Notes under the pieces: generated by a model
The model's database searches: none
What the model was told of the DNA's origin: nothing
The model's input: the letters and a program-made list of their open reading frames with translations, nothing else
Assembly: GCF_025145285.1 (NCBI RefSeq)
Contig: NZ_CP102251.1
Location: forward strand, 1,984,001-2,048,000
DNA: 64,000 nucleotides
From: Alistipes onderdonkii
GTDB taxonomy: Bacteria; Bacteroidota; Bacteroidia; Bacteroidales; Rikenellaceae
Direction of reading: 5' to 3'
Program-made: the position numbers and the translations under genes
In this document: piece by piece, positions 35,051-43,812 of the stretch
Numbering within the stretch: the first letter of the stretch is position 1
Layout: each line of letters begins with the position of its first letter

Positions 35051-38000
35051 ATGAAAAAGATAATCATACGACTTTTTATGCTGGGAGCATTGGCCGCCCT
35101 GTTGCCCGCAGGAGCCGCCGCCCAGCAATCGGATGCCCGCCAGCGCACGACGGAAACCATCGTCGCCGACGGACTCGCACAGCTTCCCGCAGCCGATGCC
35201 AAGGTTTTCAACCAGGTGATGGGCGAACTGGCCGCCACCGGAAGCAAGGGTGTCGAGATGATCGCCGCCATGCTCGTCCCTGCCGACAAGGGCAAGAACG
35301 CCACGTTCGAATACGCCCTTAACGGCGTGGTGGCCTATGTGACCGACCCGGCGCACGAAGCGCTTCGTGACGATGTCCGCAAGGGCCTGCTGGCAGCTAT
35401 CGACCGTTGCGGCGACGACGCCAACCGGGCTTTCCTTTTCTCGCAGCTGCAATTCTGTTCGACGGCCGCCGATGCCGCCGCCATGGCCCGTTATCTGGAC
35501 GATCCCTACCTGGCCGGCTATGCCCTCCGGGCGCTGGTCTCGACCCCGGGTACGGAAGCACTGCTGCTCGCCGAGGCCGGCAAGGACGACCTTACCGCCG
35601 CCCGCAAACAGGCGCTCGCCTACGCTTTCGCTGAAAAGCGGCTTGCCGCTGCCGAACCGTTTCTCCTGACATGGCTCGAAGGTGCCGATGCGCAGACTGC
35701 GGAGCAGATCTATAACGCATTGGCCGCCTGCGGTTCGCAGGCCTCGGTCAAGCCGCTGGCCGCTGCCGCTGCCAAGACCGGCTGCGCATGGAACGATGCC
35801 GGCGCTGCGGACGCTTACCTGCGCCTGCTCGCAAGGCTTGCCGCCGCAGGCGACGCCCGGGCCGTAAAGGCCGCCAGGGGATTGCTCAAATGCGACCTCC
35901 AGTACATCCGCGGCGGTGCGCTCGCGATTCTGGTCGATGCCCTCGGTGCCGGGAAGGCGATGCCTTACGTGCTGAAGGCCGTCGAGGAGGGGCCTGCCGA
36001 ATACCGTTATGCCGCCCTGCAATCGCTCGGCAAAGGCGACGACAAACTTTTCGCACAGGTTGCAGCCGGCATGCCGCGCTACGATGCCGCCGCGCAGGCC
36101 GCCGTTATCGGATGGCTCGGGGAGTGCGGCGCCGTGTCGCAGGCCGATGTGATTACGGCCGCCGTAGCGTCGCCCGACGACCGCGTGGCCGAGGCCGCAA
36201 TTGCCGCCTCGGGCCGTATCGGCGGCGGGAAGGCGCTTCAGGCTTTGGCCGGGGCGCTCGAAGGCCCGCATGCCGGTGCCGCGATGAAAGCCCTCCTGGC
36301 ATTCAACGGACAGATCAACCCCGAAGTGGGGCGGCTGCTTGCGCAGGATGATGCCGCGGCACTCGTTCCTGCGCTCAAGCTGGCCGCTGCGCGCCGCATG
36401 TCCGCGGCCGCAGACCGGGTGTTCGCACTGCTCGGCTCCTCCGACGCGGAGGTTCGTGCCGCCGCGTACGGGGCGCTTCCCTTCGTCGCCCAGCCGCAGC
36501 ACATGGATCGGCTTTCCGAATTGCTCGACGCTTCCGATGAGGCCCATACGGCCGCGATCCAGTCGGCGCTGATCCGCACCTCGGGGCAGCTCCCCGCCGA
36601 CAGGCGGTACGGCGCCGTCGCAGGTTATATGAAGGCCTCGAAAACCCCTGCGCGTTACTATCCCGTGCTGGCGCAGAGCGGCACGCAGGAGGCTGTCGCC
36701 AGCCTGCTCGACGGGTTCCGCTCCGGGAACCGCGACGCGGCTTTCGCCGCCCTGCTGACGGTCGAAAATCCTGCCATGACCGATATCCTTTACGGAATCG
36801 CTGCCGAGCATCCGACGCTCACCGACCGCGCCCTCATGCGCTATGCCGACCTGGCTTCGCAGTCCGTCGTGACCCCGATCCGCCGCTACCAGCTTTACAG
36901 ACAGGCTCTCGCACTCAGGCCTTCGGCCGCCGTGCAGGCCAAATTGCTCGGCTACCTTTCGGGCGTATATGCCCTCCCGGCACTGATGCTGGCCGCCGAA
37001 TACCTCGACGATGCGCAGACTGCCGCCCCGGCCGCCGCGGCCGTGAAGACCATCGTTGCCAAGTGCAACCCGATGCCCGGCGGCGAAGCTGTCCGCAAGG
37101 CTTTGGAGCGGGCGCACGAGGTCTATAAGGAACTCGCCAAATCCGACGCCGACGCCGGGTATGCCGTGGATGAAATCACGGGACTGCTCGGTAAGATCCC
37201 GGCGGACGGATTCGCCGTGCTGCCGGCCGACGGGCTCGCGGGATGGACGGCCGTGGCCGTGAATCCTGCCGAGGCGAAGACGCTGCCCGCCCGTCAGGCG
37301 GCGAAGCTCCGCAAAGCCGCCGACGAGGCGGTGGCTGCCAATTGGGGCGCTGCGAACGGCCTGCTCGAATTTGCCGCCAAGGCTCCCGCGACGATCGGGA
37401 CTGAAAAGGAATACGAGAATTTCGAACTCTGGATCGAATGGCGTTCCGAGGGCGAGGCCGGCATGGCCGTGCGCTCGATGCCGCTGATCCGCCTGGGCGG
37501 TGCCGCCGGGACGGGGCTCGCGGACGGCAAGGCCGCCCGAACCGTTGCCGACAACGCTCCGGGGACGTGGAATACGCTTTATGTTAAGGTCGTAGACGAT
37601 CGTATCACGCTGGTGGAGAACGGCGTGAAAGTTGCCGAAAATGCCGTGATGACGAACCTCTGCGCACCTGGCGAGCCGGTTTATGCACAAGGCCGTATCG
37701 AACTGGCCGGACAGGGTGCTCCCGTCGCCTTCCGAAACCTCTGGATCAACGAATTGCCGTCGACACCCGTCTTCTCCCTCCCGGCCGACGAGGCTGCCGC
37801 GGGCTACGAGGTGCTCTTCGACGGGCGTTCGCTCCACAAGTGGACGGGCAATACGACCAATTATGTGCCGCTGGACGGTACGATCGACGTGACGGCCACC
37901 TACGGCGGTTCGGGGAACCTCTACACCGTCGGGGAATACGGCGATTTCATCCTGCGCTTCGAGTTCCGGTTCCTCACCGAGGGCGTCAACAACGGCATCG

Positions 38001-38428
38001 GTATCCGTACGCCGATGGGCGTCGATGCCGCGTTCCACGGGATGGAGATACAGATTCTCGACCACGATGCGCCGATCTACAAGGGCATCAGCGATTACCA
38101 GCAGCACGGTTCGGTTTACGGCGTCATCCCGGCCGAGCGCGTGAAGTTCGGCGAGCTGGGTGAGTGGAATACCGAGGAGATACGTGCCGTGGGCGACCGC
38201 ATTACGGTCACGGTCAACGGCCGGGTGATCCTCGACGGCAATATTCGCGAAGCCTGCCGGGGGCACAATGTTTCCGAGGACGGTTCGAAGGTCAATCCCT
38301 ATACGGCCGACCACCGCAACCACCCGGGGCTTTTCAACAAGTCGGGCCATATCGGCCTGCTGGGCCATGGTGCCGGCATCCAGTTCCGCAACCTGCGTGT
38401 GCTGGATCTGGGCGCAGGCCGCAAATAA
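35051..38428 (+). CDS. HEAT-repeat protein with two C-terminal DUF1080 domains
   Basis: A 1125-residue secreted protein (signal MKKIIIRLFMLGALAALLPA). Residues about 30-720 are Ala/Leu-rich HEAT-like helical repeats (for example AATGSKGVEMIAAMLVPADK; AEAAIAASGRIGGGKALQAL). Residues about 725-915 are a degenerate DUF1080-like beta domain (ADGLAGWTAVAVNP, YENFELWIEWRSEGEAGMAV). Residues about 920-1123 are a better conserved one (YEVLFDGRSLHKWTGNTTNY, GVNNGIGIRTPMG, QQHGSVYGVIPA, GLLGHGAGIQFRNLRVLDL). The large HEAT solenoid may bind glycan or partner proteins while the terminal domain acts on 3-keto glycosides. It is part of the oxidoreductase operon. Base composition is very GC-rich like its neighbours. 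Confidence 0.85.
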   Translation: MKKIIIRLFMLGALAALLPAGAAAQQSDARQRTTETIVADGLAQLPAADAKVFNQVMGELAATGSKGVEMIAAMLVPADKGKNATFEYALNGVVAYVTDPAHEALRDDVRKGLLAAIDRCGDDANRAFLFSQLQFCSTAADAAAMARYLDDPYLAGYALRALVSTPGTEALLLAEAGKDDLTAARKQALAYAFAEKRLAAAEPFLLTWLEGADAQTAEQIYNALAACGSQASVKPLAAAAAKTGCAWNDAGAADAYLRLLARLAAAGDARAVKAARGLLKCDLQYIRGGALAILVDALGAGKAMPYVLKAVEEGPAEYRYAALQSLGKGDDKLFAQVAAGMPRYDAAAQAAVIGWLGECGAVSQADVITAAVASPDDRVAEAAIAASGRIGGGKALQALAGALEGPHAGAAMKALLAFNGQINPEVGRLLAQDDAAALVPALKLAAARRMSAAADRVFALLGSSDAEVRAAAYGALPFVAQPQHMDRLSELLDASDEAHTAAIQSALIRTSGQLPADRRYGAVAGYMKASKTPARYYPVLAQSGTQEAVASLLDGFRSGNRDAAFAALLTVENPAMTDILYGIAAEHPTLTDRALMRYADLASQSVVTPIRRYQLYRQALALRPSAAVQAKLLGYLSGVYALPALMLAAEYLDDAQTAAPAAAAVKTIVAKCNPMPGGEAVRKALERAHEVYKELAKSDADAGYAVDEITGLLGKIPADGFAVLPADGLAGWTAVAVNPAEAKTLPARQAAKLRKAADEAVAANWGAANGLLEFAAKAPATIGTEKEYENFELWIEWRSEGEAGMAVRSMPLIRLGGAAGTGLADGKAARTVADNAPGTWNTLYVKVVDDRITLVENGVKVAENAVMTNLCAPGEPVYAQGRIELAGQGAPVAFRNLWINELPSTPVFSLPADEAAAGYEVLFDGRSLHKWTGNTTNYVPLDGTIDVTATYGGSGNLYTVGEYGDFILRFEFRFLTEGVNNGIGIRTPMGVDAAFHGMEIQILDHDAPIYKGISDYQQHGSVYGVIPAERVKFGELGEWNTEEIRAVGDRITVTVNGRVILDGNIREACRGHNVSEDGSKVNPYTADHRNHPGLFNKSGHIGLLGHGAGIQFRNLRVLDLGAGRK

Positions 38429-38434
38429 CAACCG

Positions 38435-38482
38435 CCGGGGTCGCCTCCCGTCCGGATCTCTTTCCGGACGGGCGACCCCCGG
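38435..38482 (+). terminator. Long GC-rich hairpin after the HEAT-DUF1080 gene
   Basis: Arms 38435-38456 and 38463-38482 pair with small bulges around a short loop. There is no U-tract, so it may be a Rho-independent-like stop or a 3'-end stabiliser. Confidence 0.55.
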
Positions 38483-38629
38483 AGGACGGCGCGGGAACTC
38501 TCCGCACCCGATCCCGAAACTTGTAACCTGTCGGGCGTGCCGCGCCGCAGCGGGTACGCCGCGGGCGGAGATTGAGCCCCGGCCGTGCGAATTGCCGCGC
38601 CGCCCGATATAACCTTTTGGAGGATTCCG

Positions 38630-39889
38630 ATGAAAAACGAACCGACCGTTTCCCGCCCCGTGCGGATTGTGGTGATAGGAGCCGGGAACCGGGCCAATAA
38701 GTACCTCGAATATGCCCGCCGGTATCCCGACCGGCTGCAGCCCGTCGCCGTCGTCGATGTGAACGACCTGCGCCGCCATGCCTTCGCCCGGGATTTCGGA
38801 CTGCCTGCCTGCAGGAGCTATGCGCATTACGACGACTTCTTCGCCGATGATGTCGAAGCCGACATGGTGCTGATCTCGACCCCCGAGAACGTCCATTTCG
38901 ACCCGGCGGTCAAGGCCATCGACGCGGGATACCACATCCTGCTCGAAAAGCCGATCGCCCAGCACCTCGAAGAGTGCCGCGAAATCGCCCGCCGCGCCCG
39001 CGAACGGGGCGTGATGGTCGGCGTCTGCCATGTGCTGCGCTACCATCCCTATTTTGCCAAGATCCGCGAGATAGTCGCCTCGGGCGAGCTGGGGCAGGTC
39101 GTCTCGGTCAACCATACCGCCGCCGTCGGCCTCGACCGTGCCACGCACAGCTACGTGCGCGGGATTTTCCGCCGCGAGCGGGAGTCGAATCCGATCCTGC
39201 TGGCCAAGTGCTGCCACGACATCGACTTCCTGCTGTGGCTCACCGGCGCGCATTGCCGCAGCCTGTCGTCCTTCGGCTCGCTGCGCTGGTTCCGTGCGGA
39301 GAATGCCCCCGCAGGTGCGGGGCGCCGCTGCCTCGACTGCGCGATAGAGTCCGCCTGTCCCTTTTCGGCACGCGACCTCTACTATGTCCGCCGCGACTGG
39401 GTGGCGAACTTCGATGTCCCCGAAGGCAAGACCCTCGATGAGACCATCCTCGAGGAGCTTCGCACCGGGATCTACGGCCGTTGCGTCTACCACTGCGACA
39501 ACGACGTGGTCGATCACCAGCTGCTTGCGATGGAGATGGAGGGCGAGGTGACCGTGAGCCTTTCGATGGAGATGTTCACGGCCGACGATTTCCGCAAGAC
39601 GCACGTCCGCCTGACGGGCGGCGAGATCGACGGTGACGAGAGGACGCTGCGCGTGCGCAGGTTCCGCGGCGGCGAAGAGCGGACTTACGATTTCTCGGAT
39701 ATCGTAGGGCAGCCGTTCCATGCCGGTGCCGACCTGCACCTTATCGGGGATTTCATCCGGGCGCTCCGCGATCCGGGCTATCCGTTCCTGACGACCATCG
39801 AGGATTCGATCGAAAGCCACCGTATCTGCTACGACGCCGAGCGCAGCAGGCGCACCGGGACGACGATCCGCGTCGACGGGACGAAATAA
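38630..39889 (+). CDS. Cytoplasmic Gfo/Idh/MocA family oxidoreductase
   Basis: The start at 38630 (MKNEPTVSRPVRIVVIGAGN) is preceded by GGAGG at 38610-38614 and begins right before the Rossmann motif GAGNRANKYLEYA. The 419 residues show EKPIAQHLEECREIARRARE (conserved Lys of the family) and a substrate domain with CCHDIDFLLWLTGAHCRSLS. A Cys-containing insert C..C near 245-255 (RRCLDCAIESACPF) may bind metal or structure a loop. No signal peptide is present, unlike the upstream paralogue. It may reduce or oxidise the imported 3-keto product. It is separated from the operon by about 200 bp and a hairpin, so it may have its own expression. Confidence 0.85.
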   Translation: MKNEPTVSRPVRIVVIGAGNRANKYLEYARRYPDRLQPVAVVDVNDLRRHAFARDFGLPACRSYAHYDDFFADDVEADMVLISTPENVHFDPAVKAIDAGYHILLEKPIAQHLEECREIARRARERGVMVGVCHVLRYHPYFAKIREIVASGELGQVVSVNHTAAVGLDRATHSYVRGIFRRERESNPILLAKCCHDIDFLLWLTGAHCRSLSSFGSLRWFRAENAPAGAGRRCLDCAIESACPFSARDLYYVRRDWVANFDVPEGKTLDETILEELRTGIYGRCVYHCDNDVVDHQLLAMEMEGEVTVSLSMEMFTADDFRKTHVRLTGGEIDGDERTLRVRRFRGGEERTYDFSDIVGQPFHAGADLHLIGDFIRALRDPGYPFLTTIEDSIESHRICYDAERSRRTGTTIRVDGTK

Positions 39890-39897
39890 CGCACTGC

Positions 39898-39931
39898 GGA
39901 AAAGGCCGGATGTCCGGCCTTTTCCATTTTT
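39898..39931 (+). terminator. Intrinsic terminator after the cytoplasmic oxidoreductase gene
   Basis: Perfect 13-bp arms at 39898-39910 and 39913-39925 followed by ATTTTT. Together with the -7 element TACCTTTG at 39946-39953 it separates this gene from the symporter gene. Confidence 0.9.
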
Positions 39932-39945
39932 AGCACCGTCTTTGC

Positions 39946-39953
39946 TACCTTTG
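39946..39953 (+). promoter_or_regulatory. -7 element for the AGCS symporter gene
   Basis: TACCTTTG matches TAnnTTTG and lies about 17 bp before the start codon at 39970, implying a very short leader. No clear -33 TTTG is seen at the expected distance. Confidence 0.55.
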
Positions 39954-39969
39954 CCGGAAACGGCCTCCC

Positions 39970-41367
39970 ATGGAAATCCTCTATCGATGGATCGACGGCA
40001 TCAACGACGTGCTGTGGTCATACCTGCTGGTCGCACTCCTGCTGGGGTGCGCCGTCTGGTTCACGTTGCGTACGCGCGGCGTGCAGTTCCGTATGCTGGG
40101 TGAGATGGTGCGCGTGCTGGGCGAGTCGGCCGGCAGCGGCCCCCGGGGCGAGAGGCATGTCTCGTCGTTCCAGGCATTCGCCGTGTCGCTGGCCAGCCGC
40201 GTCGGCACGGGCAACCTGGCGGGCGTCGCCACGGCGATCGCCGTCGGCGGGCCGGGCGCCGTGTTCTGGATGTGGGTCATCGCCCTGCTGGGTGCGTCGA
40301 GTGCCTTCGTCGAATCGACCCTCGCTCAACTCTACAAACGCAAGGGGCGGGACTCCTATATCGGCGGCCCGGCCTACTACATGGAACGCGGACTGGGCAA
40401 ACGCTGGATGGGCGTCCTCTTCGCCGTGCTGATCTCCGTGACATTCGGTTTCGCCTTCAACTCCGTGCAGAGCAACACGATCTGCGCGGCCTGGGAGGGT
40501 GCTTTCGGCTTCGACCATCATTGGGTCGGCGCCGGCCTGGCGCTGCTCACGCTGCTGGTCATCTTCGGAGGCATCCACCGTATCGCCCGGGTGAGCGGAG
40601 TGGTCGTCCCGGTCATGGCACTGGGGTATATCGTCCTTGCGCTGGGCGTCGTGCTCTTCAATTTCCGGCGGTTGCCCGAGGTCGTGGAGCTGATCGTCGC
40701 CAATGCCTTCGGTTGGGAGCAGGCGCTGGGCGGCGGTGCCGGCGCAGCGCTCATGCAGGGCATCAAGCGCGGCCTGTTCAGCAACGAGGCAGGCATGGGC
40801 TCGGCGCCGAACGTAGCCGCAACGGCCCATGTGTCGCACCCGGTCAAGCAGGGGCTGATCCAAACCCTCGGGGTCTTTACCGACACGCTCGTGATTTGCA
40901 CCTGCACGGCCTTCATCATCCTCTTCGGCGGCGTCCCCGATGCTTCGCTGTCGGGCATACAGCTTACGCAGGCGGCGCTGGTCGGCGAAATCGGCCCTGC
41001 GGGCGGCATCTTCGTCGCCGTGGCGATCTTCCTCTTCGCCTTCAGCAGCATTATCGGGAATTACTACTACGGCGAGGCCAATGTCCGGTTCATCACCCGC
41101 CGCCCCTGGGTGCTGACCCTTTACCGGGTGCTGGTCGGAGGCATGGTGCTGTTCGGGGCGCTCGCCACGCTCGACCTGGCCTGGAGCCTGGCCGACATCA
41201 CGATGGCCTTCATGACCCTCATCAACCTCGTGGCGATCATCCTGCTCGGGCGCCAGGCATTCCTGTTGCTGGTCGACTACGTGGGCCAGCGGCGCCGCGG
41301 CATCAAAAACCCGGTCTATACCCGCGACCGTATCCCCTCACTCAAAGACAAGGCGGAGTGCTGGTAG
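39970..41367 (+). CDS. Alanine/glycine:cation symporter (AGCS) family protein
   Basis: A 465-residue polytopic membrane protein with about 11 hydrophobic segments. The AGCS signature GTGNLAGVATAIAVGGPGAV with FWMW is clear near residues 79-102, as are YIGGPAYYMERGLGKRWMG, GLFSNEAGMGSAPNVAATAH and the C-terminal NLVAIILLGRQAF. AGCS members import alanine, glycine or related amino acids with Na+ (sometimes H+). It is monocistronic: a terminator and -7 element lie upstream, and the downstream acyltransferase gene is convergent with a 33-bp gap. The exact amino acid cannot be decided. Confidence 0.92.
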   Translation: MEILYRWIDGINDVLWSYLLVALLLGCAVWFTLRTRGVQFRMLGEMVRVLGESAGSGPRGERHVSSFQAFAVSLASRVGTGNLAGVATAIAVGGPGAVFWMWVIALLGASSAFVESTLAQLYKRKGRDSYIGGPAYYMERGLGKRWMGVLFAVLISVTFGFAFNSVQSNTICAAWEGAFGFDHHWVGAGLALLTLLVIFGGIHRIARVSGVVVPVMALGYIVLALGVVLFNFRRLPEVVELIVANAFGWEQALGGGAGAALMQGIKRGLFSNEAGMGSAPNVAATAHVSHPVKQGLIQTLGVFTDTLVICTCTAFIILFGGVPDASLSGIQLTQAALVGEIGPAGGIFVAVAIFLFAFSSIIGNYYYGEANVRFITRRPWVLTLYRVLVGGMVLFGALATLDLAWSLADITMAFMTLINLVAIILLGRQAFLLLVDYVGQRRRGIKNPVYTRDRIPSLKDKAECW

Positions 41368-41400
41368 CACCCCGCCCCGTACGGCATGCCCGGAACCGGG

Positions 41401-42558
41401 CTATTGTACGAACCGCCGTGTCACGCGGAAACGCTGCATGGCCGCCACCACGAGGTAACTTGCGGCGAAGGCGAGGCATGCGATCAGCAGGATGCGCAGG
41501 AGCGTCGGCAGTGCCGGAATCCGGGCGACGAGGTCATAACCCGCCTGCACGAGGATGAAGTGGCAGAGGTAGATGCCGAACGTCGCGCCCGCCAGCCGCG
41601 AGAGCCATGCGCGGGGCTTGAAGTCCAGCTTGCGCACGATCACGAAGACCGGGTAGGTCATCATGAAGACGTTGATGCCCGCGAAATACCATACGATCTC
41701 AAGGTACGCGTAGTTGCCCGGGAAGTGGTTTTGCAGGGCGACGTATCCGAAGGCCGTGATCAGGTAGCCCGCAATGAACATCGGGATGCAGACGGCCAGT
41801 GTCCGGCGCCAGTCCCATGCGGGCGGGAATTTCACCAGGTAGTATGCCAGCACGAGGTAACCCGCGAAGCCCGAGACGTAGTAGAACGTCCCGAATTCGT
41901 TCCAGTCGCAGACGCCGTAGAGCCCCATGTTTCCGAAATTCCCCGTGTAGCCCAGCATCGGCGCGAACATCTTGGCGTAGGGCAGCAGCAGGGTCACGCC
42001 CCATACGCCGAGCAACGTTTTGAGTTCGCTGCGCGAGGCCCTCTCGAGCCATGCGCTGACCACGGGCATGATCAAATACAGCCCTGCGAGCATGTAGAGG
42101 TACCACAACGGCGTGGTGTCGAACGTGAAATTGAATACGAATGTCCAGAGTTTGTGCAGCGTGGCGCCCCAGGTGAAATTTTCGGGGTCGATCGCCGGGC
42201 TCTGGCTTGCGGTGACGTAATTGAGGTAGACGTAATAAAGCAGCGGCAGCACGACCGACCAGAAAACGAGTGCCGCGAGAATGCGTCCGATGCGCTTGCG
42301 GTAGAAGCCGGCGAGGCCGGTTTTCACCGGGAGCAGCAATACGCCCGTCATCATGACGAACAGCGGCACGCAGCAGCGCACGAAACTGCCCGAAAAGGCT
42401 CCTGTGAGGAATGCGGCGCGGTCGTTGTCGAACTGGCCGACGAAGGGGTCGCAGCAGTGCGAAAAGACCACCAGGAAGCAGGCGGTCACGCGCAACAGGT
42501 CTACCCAGCCGATGCGTTCGCGGGCCGGGGCGTTCGGGTTGGGAAGTCGGGTCTCCAT
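41401..42558 (-). CDS. Membrane-bound acyltransferase (acyltransferase 3 family)
   Basis: The start at 42558 (METRLPNPNAPARERIGWVD) places the family opening RIGWVDLLRVTACFLVVFSH (about 15-34) near the N-terminus with its conserved Arg and His. The upstream in-frame extension is Arg/Lys-rich repeat sequence and is not used. The 385 residues hold about ten membrane helices (VFWSVVLPLLYYVYLNYVTA; LYMLAGLYLIMPVVSAWLER; GFAGYLVLAYYLVKFP). Such enzymes O-acylate surface glycans such as exopolysaccharide or LPS sugars. No glycan biosynthesis genes flank it, so the acceptor is unknown. Confidence 0.85.
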   Translation of the reverse strand: METRLPNPNAPARERIGWVDLLRVTACFLVVFSHCCDPFVGQFDNDRAAFLTGAFSGSFVRCCVPLFVMMTGVLLLPVKTGLAGFYRKRIGRILAALVFWSVVLPLLYYVYLNYVTASQSPAIDPENFTWGATLHKLWTFVFNFTFDTTPLWYLYMLAGLYLIMPVVSAWLERASRSELKTLLGVWGVTLLLPYAKMFAPMLGYTGNFGNMGLYGVCDWNEFGTFYYVSGFAGYLVLAYYLVKFPPAWDWRRTLAVCIPMFIAGYLITAFGYVALQNHFPGNYAYLEIVWYFAGINVFMMTYPVFVIVRKLDFKPRAWLSRLAGATFGIYLCHFILVQAGYDLVARIPALPTLLRILLIACLAFAASYLVVAAMQRFRVTRRFVQ

Positions 42559-42921
42559 CTGTTTGTCGGGGTTAATCGGATTTTTGCGAAGATACGAAAA
42601 AAAGCGTGCCGCCACGATTTTTTTCGCAGCGGTGCGCCGTTTTTTGTGCCGGGACGTGCGGTTTTTTATGCCCTGCCGTCCTGTTTGGGGCCGGAATACA
42701 CCGTCTCGCCCGCCATTGCGTCCTTGTTCGGGCATTCGGTTTTTGCCTCCCGGCTCTTTCGTCAGAGCTCTTGCCTGCCCCCCCCCTTTGCGCTTCAGCC
42801 ATTACGTCCCAGCCCTTGCCTTTCGTCTCGGCTCTTACCCCGCCCTTGCGTCGGAGCCCTTGTCTCCCGGCTGTCCTTGCGCCGGGACGCACGGTTCGCC
42901 GCGCCCGGTGCCGCCTGCCGG
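42559..42921. repeat. 363-bp gene-free stretch with degenerate repeats and a C8 tract
   Basis: On the minus strand a core GACGnAAnGGC recurs at irregular spacing (for example GACGCAAGGGC, GACGAAAGGC, GACGTAATGGC, GACGCAATGGC), with short AAGGGCT/AAGAGCT links. A run of eight C lies at 42779-42786. A second pair of similar blocks with GCGC/CGTCCCGGCACAAAAAAC features lies near 42625-42670. No gene is supported; in-frame openness reflects low-complexity GC-rich sequence. A weak -7 (TATCTTCG) for the acyltransferase gene lies near 42588-42595. Confidence 0.45.
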
Positions 42922-43647
42922 TCAGTTCACGACGACCGTCGGGAAATATTCGCGGAAAAGCGCCGCGGCACGTTCCGACTGTTCCGGGGTGTTCTCCTGT
43001 ACGCCTGCGAGCCTGTACTCTTTGCCCATTGCTTCGTACTTGTGGACGCCGAGCGTGTGATAGGGCAGTATCTCTACCCGCTCTACCTGTTTGTAGCCGC
43101 CCAGCCGTTCGCCCAGCGCGCGGATGTCGGCCTCGGCGTCGCTGTAACCCGGCACCAGTACGTAGCGCAGCCAGAACGGCTTGCCGTGTTCTTCGAGCCA
43201 TGCCGCCGTGCGGAGCGTCTGGGCGTTGTCGCGCCCCGTGAGCGTGCGGTGGCGCTCCGGATCGGCCTGCTTGACGTCGAGCAGCACCAGGTCGACCAGC
43301 CCCAGCAACTCCTCGACCGCCGGGTTCCAGACGCCGCCGTTCGAGTCGAGGCAGACGTGGATGCCCGCCCCGTGCAGCTGCCGCACAAGCGGCACCAGCG
43401 CCGCGGCCTGGAACGTCGGCTCGCCGCCCGAGAAGGTCACCCCGCCGCGCCGTCCGAAGAACGGTTTCTGGTCTGTGGCCATGCGCAGGATCTCTTCCGC
43501 AGGCGTGGGCTTTCCCCCGCAGGCGTCGATCGTATCGGGGTTGGCACAATAGAGGCAGCGGAAATTGCAGCCTTGCAGGAAAACGACGAGCCGGAGTCCC
43601 GGCCCGTCGAAAGTTCCCATCGATTCGTAGGAATGTATTCGAAGCAT
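42922..43647 (-). CDS. pflA: Pyruvate formate-lyase activating enzyme
   Basis: A 241-residue radical SAM enzyme with the CxxxCxxC cluster motif in GCNFRCLYCANPDTI (about residues 30-40), the GGEPTFQ SAM-binding motif (VTFSGGEPTFQAAALVPLV) and later DSNGGVW and LLDVKQADPERHRTLTGRDN. It uses SAM and a [4Fe-4S] cluster to abstract hydrogen from the glycyl radical site of PflB. Length fits the family (about 245). It follows pflB in the same direction after a 165-bp gap filled with three hairpins. Confidence 0.95.
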   Translation of the reverse strand: MLRIHSYESMGTFDGPGLRLVVFLQGCNFRCLYCANPDTIDACGGKPTPAEEILRMATDQKPFFGRRGGVTFSGGEPTFQAAALVPLVRQLHGAGIHVCLDSNGGVWNPAVEELLGLVDLVLLDVKQADPERHRTLTGRDNAQTLRTAAWLEEHGKPFWLRYVLVPGYSDAEADIRALGERLGGYKQVERVEILPYHTLGVHKYEAMGKEYRLAGVQENTPEQSERAAALFREYFPTVVVN

Positions 43648-43690
43648 AATCTGAATATTGTCGCCCTGCTCGCGGTTGGTCGGCGTAATC

Positions 43691-43773
43691 TGCGGCCTGC
43701 AGGCCGCAATTTATAAATCCGACCCCACTCCGCACCCCTCCCTTGGGAGGGGCTTGTGTCCGCCTGCGGCGGA
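43691..43773. repeat. Three-hairpin intergenic element between pflB and pflA
   Basis: Contains a perfect 18-bp palindrome (43691-43708), a hairpin with 8-bp arms and TT loop (43735-43752), and a third with 6-bp arms (43759-43773). The composite looks like a REP-type element or mRNA processing site; it could uncouple pflA from pflB expression. Confidence 0.55.
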
Positions 43774-43812
43774 AATCCGGCGTGGTGTGGCGCGGCAGTG
43801 GCGGCTGAAAAT

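Noticed and set aside
34229..39820. Very long minus-strand open frame (1863 codons) across the DUF1080/oxidoreductase genes
   Set aside because: It is antisense to four well-supported genes and has no domain or start signal; GC-rich codon bias keeps the antisense frame open.
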